Assembly (NCBI RefSeq): GCF_001748365.1 | Contig: NZ_BDHH01000006.1 | Span: 62,001 to 126,000, forward strand | Origin: Fusibacter sp. 3D3 | Lineage (GTDB): Bacteria > Bacillota > Clostridia > Peptostreptococcales > Acidaminobacteraceae | Reading direction: 5' to 3' | DNA: 64,000 bases | Part shown: positions 61,251-64,000 of the stretch, in pieces | Position numbering within the stretch: position 1 is the first letter of the stretch | Layout of the letters: the number at the start of each line of letters is the position of its first letter | The notes under the pieces: model-generated | Databases searched by the model: none | What the model saw: the letters and a program-made list of their open reading frames with translations, nothing else | Told to the model about the DNA's origin: nothing | Position numbers and translations under genes: made by a program

Positions 61251-61432
61251 TATACCTCCATGCGCTTCTTGCGCGCATTTTTTTCTTGATACATGAGCTC
61301 ATCTGCTTTTTTTATGGCTTCTCTATACACTCACTTCTATTAGTCCTAACCACATAGCCAAAAGAGGCTTCTAACAATGCCGAATACGACGATGGCTTGA
61401 GGTAAGGCACCAGATTCAATTTCAGCTTCTAT
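61250..61432 (-). pseudogene. GGDEF-domain (diguanylate cyclase) C-terminal remnant
   Basis: Read on the minus strand, one frame gives SYSALLEASFGYVVRTNRSE and another, after a frameshift near 61325, gives YREAIKKADELMYQEKNARK and RMEV before TAA. Together they match the end of a GGDEF domain (SxG...KADxAMYxxKxxGR). Upstream, stops occur at about 61435 and the GGDEF core is missing. A repeat element (61479-61516) lies just beyond the break. The stop overlaps the DUF2161 start, so this was once the first gene of that operon. Confidence 0.75.
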
Positions 61433-61478
61433 TACTATTTTAATGTATATTGAGTATTTCTACAAACGAATAATGATT

Positions 61479-61516
61479 AGAGTGTCAAAACCCAAAAGCT
61501 GAGCAACTCTCAACAT
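61479..61516 (+). repeat. Truncated terminal-inverted-repeat element, copy C
   Basis: AGAGTGTCAAAACCCAAAAG and CTGAGCAACTCTCAACAT match the left end of copy B; the rest is absent. It abuts the ferritin-gene terminator and the GGDEF remnant. Confidence 0.65.
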
Positions 61517-61559
61517 AAAAAAACTGTCATAAAGAAAATAAATTTCTATGACAGTTTTA
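61517..61559 (-). terminator. Terminator of the pepA-ferritin operon
   Basis: AAAACTGTCATA pairs with TATGACAGTTTT, and the minus strand continues with seven Ts, 44 bases after the ferritin-like stop. Confidence 0.85.
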
Positions 61560-61602
61560 TCTATTTTAAAGCGACAACATGAAACTCACCCTGTGCCATT
61601 TG

Positions 61603-62094
61603 CTAAAACGGCGCAAACCCTTGATCGCTCCACCAGTCTTGAATTAAATGATCATACTCTGCTGAAAACTGTTCCAAATGAACCTTCTCCCATTTGGCAA
61701 GGACTTCAAATAATTTTTTGGCAGTTTCAAATGAAGTGTTATTCATTGCATCCTCATAGAATTTAACCGAAGCTCTTTCCATCTCTATGCCTATTCCAAA
61801 CACAGATACAGCCATACTTGCTTGCTTGATTCTCACATTATCCCATTTAAAAATATCTGGAGAAGGTGGATTTTCAAGCAATGCCAGTGTGGTTTGATCT
61901 TGAGGATCTGTACTCAATTTTTTAAGTGCATCTTTTAGCCAGTCGATATGTTTAAGTTCCTCATTTGCTAGATCGAGAAAGGTCTTCTTAGAAGTTTCAT
62001 TTTCAGCACTATATGCGGCCATTTTATAAAATTCATAGCCTTCTACTTCGTTTATAATCGCCTGTTTAAAAATTTGAATATCTTTTTCAACCAT
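61603..62094 (-). CDS. Ferritin-like/rubrerythrin-type diiron protein
   Basis: A 163-residue four-helix protein. Helix 1 has NEVEGYEFYKMAAY, helix 2 has LANEELKHIDWLKDAL, helix 3 has IGIEMERASVKFYEDAM and helix 4 has KWEKVHLEQFSAEYD. Together these supply the Glu and E-x2-H ligands of a diiron centre. There is no C-terminal rubredoxin domain, so it is an erythrin/ferritin-like protein rather than rubrerythrin proper. It probably handles peroxide or iron in this anaerobe. It follows pepA by 14 bases in the same operon. Confidence 0.85.
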   Translation of the reverse strand: MVEKDIQIFKQAIINEVEGYEFYKMAAYSAENETSKKTFLDLANEELKHIDWLKDALKKLSTDPQDQTTLALLENPPSPDIFKWDNVRIKQASMAVSVFGIGIEMERASVKFYEDAMNNTSFETAKKLFEVLAKWEKVHLEQFSAEYDHLIQDWWSDQGFAPF

Positions 62095-62108
62095 GATTTT
62101 CTCCCTTC

Positions 62109-63584
62109 TTATTTTGCAGCAAATTTTTTTGCCACATAGTAAAGTGGTCTCACCGCAACACCAGTACCACCTTTTGTATAAATACCCACTTGTTTATCTG
62201 TAAAAGCCGTTCCCGCGATATCCAGATGCACCCAAGGCTTATCTTGAACGAACTCACCGATAAAAAGCCCTGCCGTTATAGTCCCAGGGGATCCTGCCGT
62301 ATTGGTCAAATCCGCTTCGTGATGTTTTAAAAGTGCTTTATATTCATCAAATATAGGTAATCTCCAAACATGCTCATTGGCTTTAGCAAAACTTTTACTC
62401 ACTACTTCATAATAATCATCATTGTTGGAAATCGCACAAGTCGCATCATGCCCTAAACAATGAATCGCTGCACCTGTGAGAGTTGCCACATCTATAACTG
62501 CTGAAACATCCTCTTTTTCAACAATATAATGCACTGCATCAACCAATGTCAACCTGCCCTCGGCATCTGTATTGCCTATAAAAATACTTTTTTTAGCCAT
62601 TGATGAGATAATATCCCCAGGCTTGTAACTCGCTCCAGAGATCATGTTCTCACAGGCCGCTATAACTGCGGTGACATTGACTTTTAAATTCAATTTGGAG
62701 ATGGCGATCATGGCGCCAATAACTGCCGCTGCTCCGCCCATATCGTCTTTCATTGTCACCATACCTGAAGTGGGTTTTATAGACAAGCCGCCTGAATCAT
62801 AAGTCAATCCTTTACCAACATAGCCCAGTCTGTGATCTGATCCTGGATTTCCAGTATATTTCATAATAATGAGCACTGGAGGTTGCGATGAACCCTTTGC
62901 TACTTCTAAGAACGCATTCATTTCAAGTGCTTCAATCTCACTTTTGTTTTTTAAAATCACTTCAAACCCATTGATGTTTCCATATGATTTTACAAGTTCC
63001 GCCAAATGGAGTGGCGTGAGTTTGTTCGCTGGTAAATTGATCAAGTGACGCGCAATCTTGTTGGATTCGCCTAAGATAACCCCCTCTTCTAAAGCGCCCT
63101 TTTCAAAATCACCCAAAAGATAAATATGCTCAACTTGTTTTGCTTCAAAATCACTTTTATATTCTGAAAATTCATAATCTGCCATTATAAGTGATTCAGA
63201 CATCAAGACGGTTCTTTTCCTTGAAGAATCCATGTATTGCGTGATCAACCTTGCCATGATTAGAATAGACTTCGAGCACTTTGTCTTTAAACTTCTAAAA
63301 ATGTCCGCTAAGCCATTTTGTAATTTAATTGTAGAAAAAGTATCATTGTTACCAAGACCTAAAATAGCAATATTTAAATAATCATTTTTCACTTTGATTG
63401 TGCCATAATTGATTTCACCAATCTTGCCTTTATACGATGCTTTATCCTTTAATCCCTTCATATAGCTCATCAGCTCAGAACTCAAATCTGCGGGAAGCTC
63501 TGAGGGCAACTCTAACGACTCATCCACTAACAAGACCATTGCATCCTCAAGACTTGTTATATTATCAACAATTTCTAACTTCAT
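62109..63584 (-). CDS. pepA: Leucyl aminopeptidase, M17 family
   Basis: A 491-residue cytosolic aminopeptidase. The C-terminal catalytic half carries VGKGLTYDSGGLSIKPTSGM (metal Lys and Asp), MKDDMGGAAAVIGAM, the signature NTDAEGRLTLVDA and a late AGTAFTDKQVG. The N-terminal half is the variable M17 domain. It forms hexamers that remove N-terminal residues from peptides. Start: ATG at 63584 with AGGAGG six bases upstream; the frame extends 27 bases further without a ribosome site. Followed by a ferritin-like gene in the same operon. Confidence 0.93.
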   Translation of the reverse strand: MKLEIVDNITSLEDAMVLLVDESLELPSELPADLSSELMSYMKGLKDKASYKGKIGEINYGTIKVKNDYLNIAILGLGNNDTFSTIKLQNGLADIFRSLKTKCSKSILIMARLITQYMDSSRKRTVLMSESLIMADYEFSEYKSDFEAKQVEHIYLLGDFEKGALEEGVILGESNKIARHLINLPANKLTPLHLAELVKSYGNINGFEVILKNKSEIEALEMNAFLEVAKGSSQPPVLIIMKYTGNPGSDHRLGYVGKGLTYDSGGLSIKPTSGMVTMKDDMGGAAAVIGAMIAISKLNLKVNVTAVIAACENMISGASYKPGDIISSMAKKSIFIGNTDAEGRLTLVDAVHYIVEKEDVSAVIDVATLTGAAIHCLGHDATCAISNNDDYYEVVSKSFAKANEHVWRLPIFDEYKALLKHHEADLTNTAGSPGTITAGLFIGEFVQDKPWVHLDIAGTAFTDKQVGIYTKGGTGVAVRPLYYVAKKFAAK

Positions 63585-63783
63585 TTCGCGCCTCCTATTT
63601 ATTTTGTACACTACTTTATTTATTCCATCATATCATTTAATTTAAACAATTATTGCATTAATTATTTTTTAAACGATTCTTAATAACTCAAATTCATTTT
63701 CCTGCGTTTAAAAGTTCAATTCTTGGGTATAAAGTTTTCCGAAAAAAATAGACGCATAAAAGATGCAAGTCTGCTAGTATTTA

Positions 63784-63840
63784 GTTTGGTAAACGCATCA
63801 TATGGTAAAGGGTTGCTCAACTTTTTATTTTTGACACTCT
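63784..63840 (-). repeat. Truncated terminal-inverted-repeat element, copy D
   Basis: Reversed, it reads AGAGTGTCAAAAATAAAAAG, GTTGAGCAACC, CATATGATG and GTTTACC, matching the left half of copy B. It ends 30 bases before the start codon of the 63870 gene, so it forms part of that gene's upstream region. Confidence 0.65.
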
Positions 63841-63869
63841 GATCTTATATCTTTAAATAAGGAGTTCTT

Positions 63870-64000
63870 ATGCAAAATTACACAAAACCAGATATGTCCA
63901 AATGGACAGGTAGAATTGACCATACAGAAAACTATGACGCTTTTAGATGGCATCAATGGGTTAAACCACTTGACTTAAAAGACTGTTTAAAAACACATAG
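63870..64000 (+). CDS. Arginase/formimidoylglutamase-family enzyme (N-terminal 43 residues only)
   Basis: ATG at 63870 follows AAGGAG with a six-base spacer and runs open to the window end. The visible N-terminus has [10 protein letters not shown] followed by [12 protein letters not shown]. The pattern W-x-GRxD followed by RWHQ-x-V is the typical start of formimidoylglutamases in the ureohydrolase (arginase) family, which hydrolyse formimino-glutamate in histidine breakdown. The metal-binding motifs lie beyond the window, so the assignment rests on the N-terminal signature only. Confidence 0.6.
   Translation, partial: MQNYTKPDMSKWTGRIDHTENYDAFRWHQWVKPLDLKDCLKTH

Overview
The window looks like a chromosomal segment of a low-GC, anaerobic, motile Clostridia-type Firmicute. 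The signs are AT-rich DNA, strong AGGAGG-type ribosome sites with frequent TTG/ATG choices, T-box control of a trp operon, [FeFe]-hydrogenase maturation genes, NAD/FeS-rich enzymes, several cyclic-di-GMP proteins and one sigma-28-like promoter. A Fusibacter/Acidaminobacter-like organism is my inference; no rRNA or tRNA gene is present to prove it.

Layout. 1-1171: end of a membrane protein with a PKD-like domain and a TtcA-type PP-loop ATPase. 1342-10294: one long minus-strand operon with a FadR/GntR regulator, an AtuA/DUF1446 protein, DUF4387, a CUT1-type ABC importer and two ADP-ribosylglycohydrolase-family proteins. It is preceded by a candidate operator, an IS200/IS605-end-like palindromic element and a separate ~460-nt structured RNA gene (10574-11035) that I cannot assign. 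11076-18326: a three-gene operon headed by a 1630-residue HD / helical-repeat / NMN-adenylyltransferase-like / GNAT-like / phosphoribosyltransferase-like protein, followed by a lactate/malate dehydrogenase-like protein and a flavodoxin-fold protein. 18461-19375: two small unknown genes, the first behind a sigma-28-like promoter. 19515-24684: MacA/MacB-type exporter plus a YihY/BrkB protein. 24952-26929: HflK/HflC pair. 27033-30146: DAHP synthase, UPF0316 protein, ABC exporter. 30325-32424: Nudix hydrolase and a membrane-anchored PilZ protein. 32563-36922: radical SAM protein, response regulator, hybrid histidine kinase. 37119-40024: HydF, HydG and a TM1266-like regulator. 40410-44943: a TPR-GAF-GGDEF protein and a membrane EAL protein. 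45039-46970: an ABC-F ATPase behind a leader-peptide attenuator. 47236-50780: D-aminopeptidase, M20 amidohydrolase and alanine racemase, with a tandem palindromic repeat between them. 51180-55523: trpDCF (triple fusion), trpB, trpA behind a T-box leader with two terminators. 55997-61250: Crp/Fnr regulator, NhaC antiporter, a GlnL/GlnK (YcbB/YcbA)-like two-component system, a DUF2161 protein and a GGDEF pseudogene remnant. 61603-63584: ferritin-like protein and leucyl aminopeptidase. 63870-64000: start of an arginase/formimidoylglutamase-family gene.

The most unusual items are the giant multidomain nucleotide-metabolism-like operon, the importer/ADP-ribosylglycohydrolase operon, the unassigned structured RNA, the ABC-F attenuator with a 40-residue leader peptide, the double-terminator trp T-box, and two families of dispersed non-coding elements. 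One family is a ~110-bp terminal-inverted-repeat element seen four times. The other is a multi-hairpin element whose stems covary between copies. Cyclic-di-GMP signalling is over-represented (GGDEF, EAL, PilZ and a decayed GGDEF gene).
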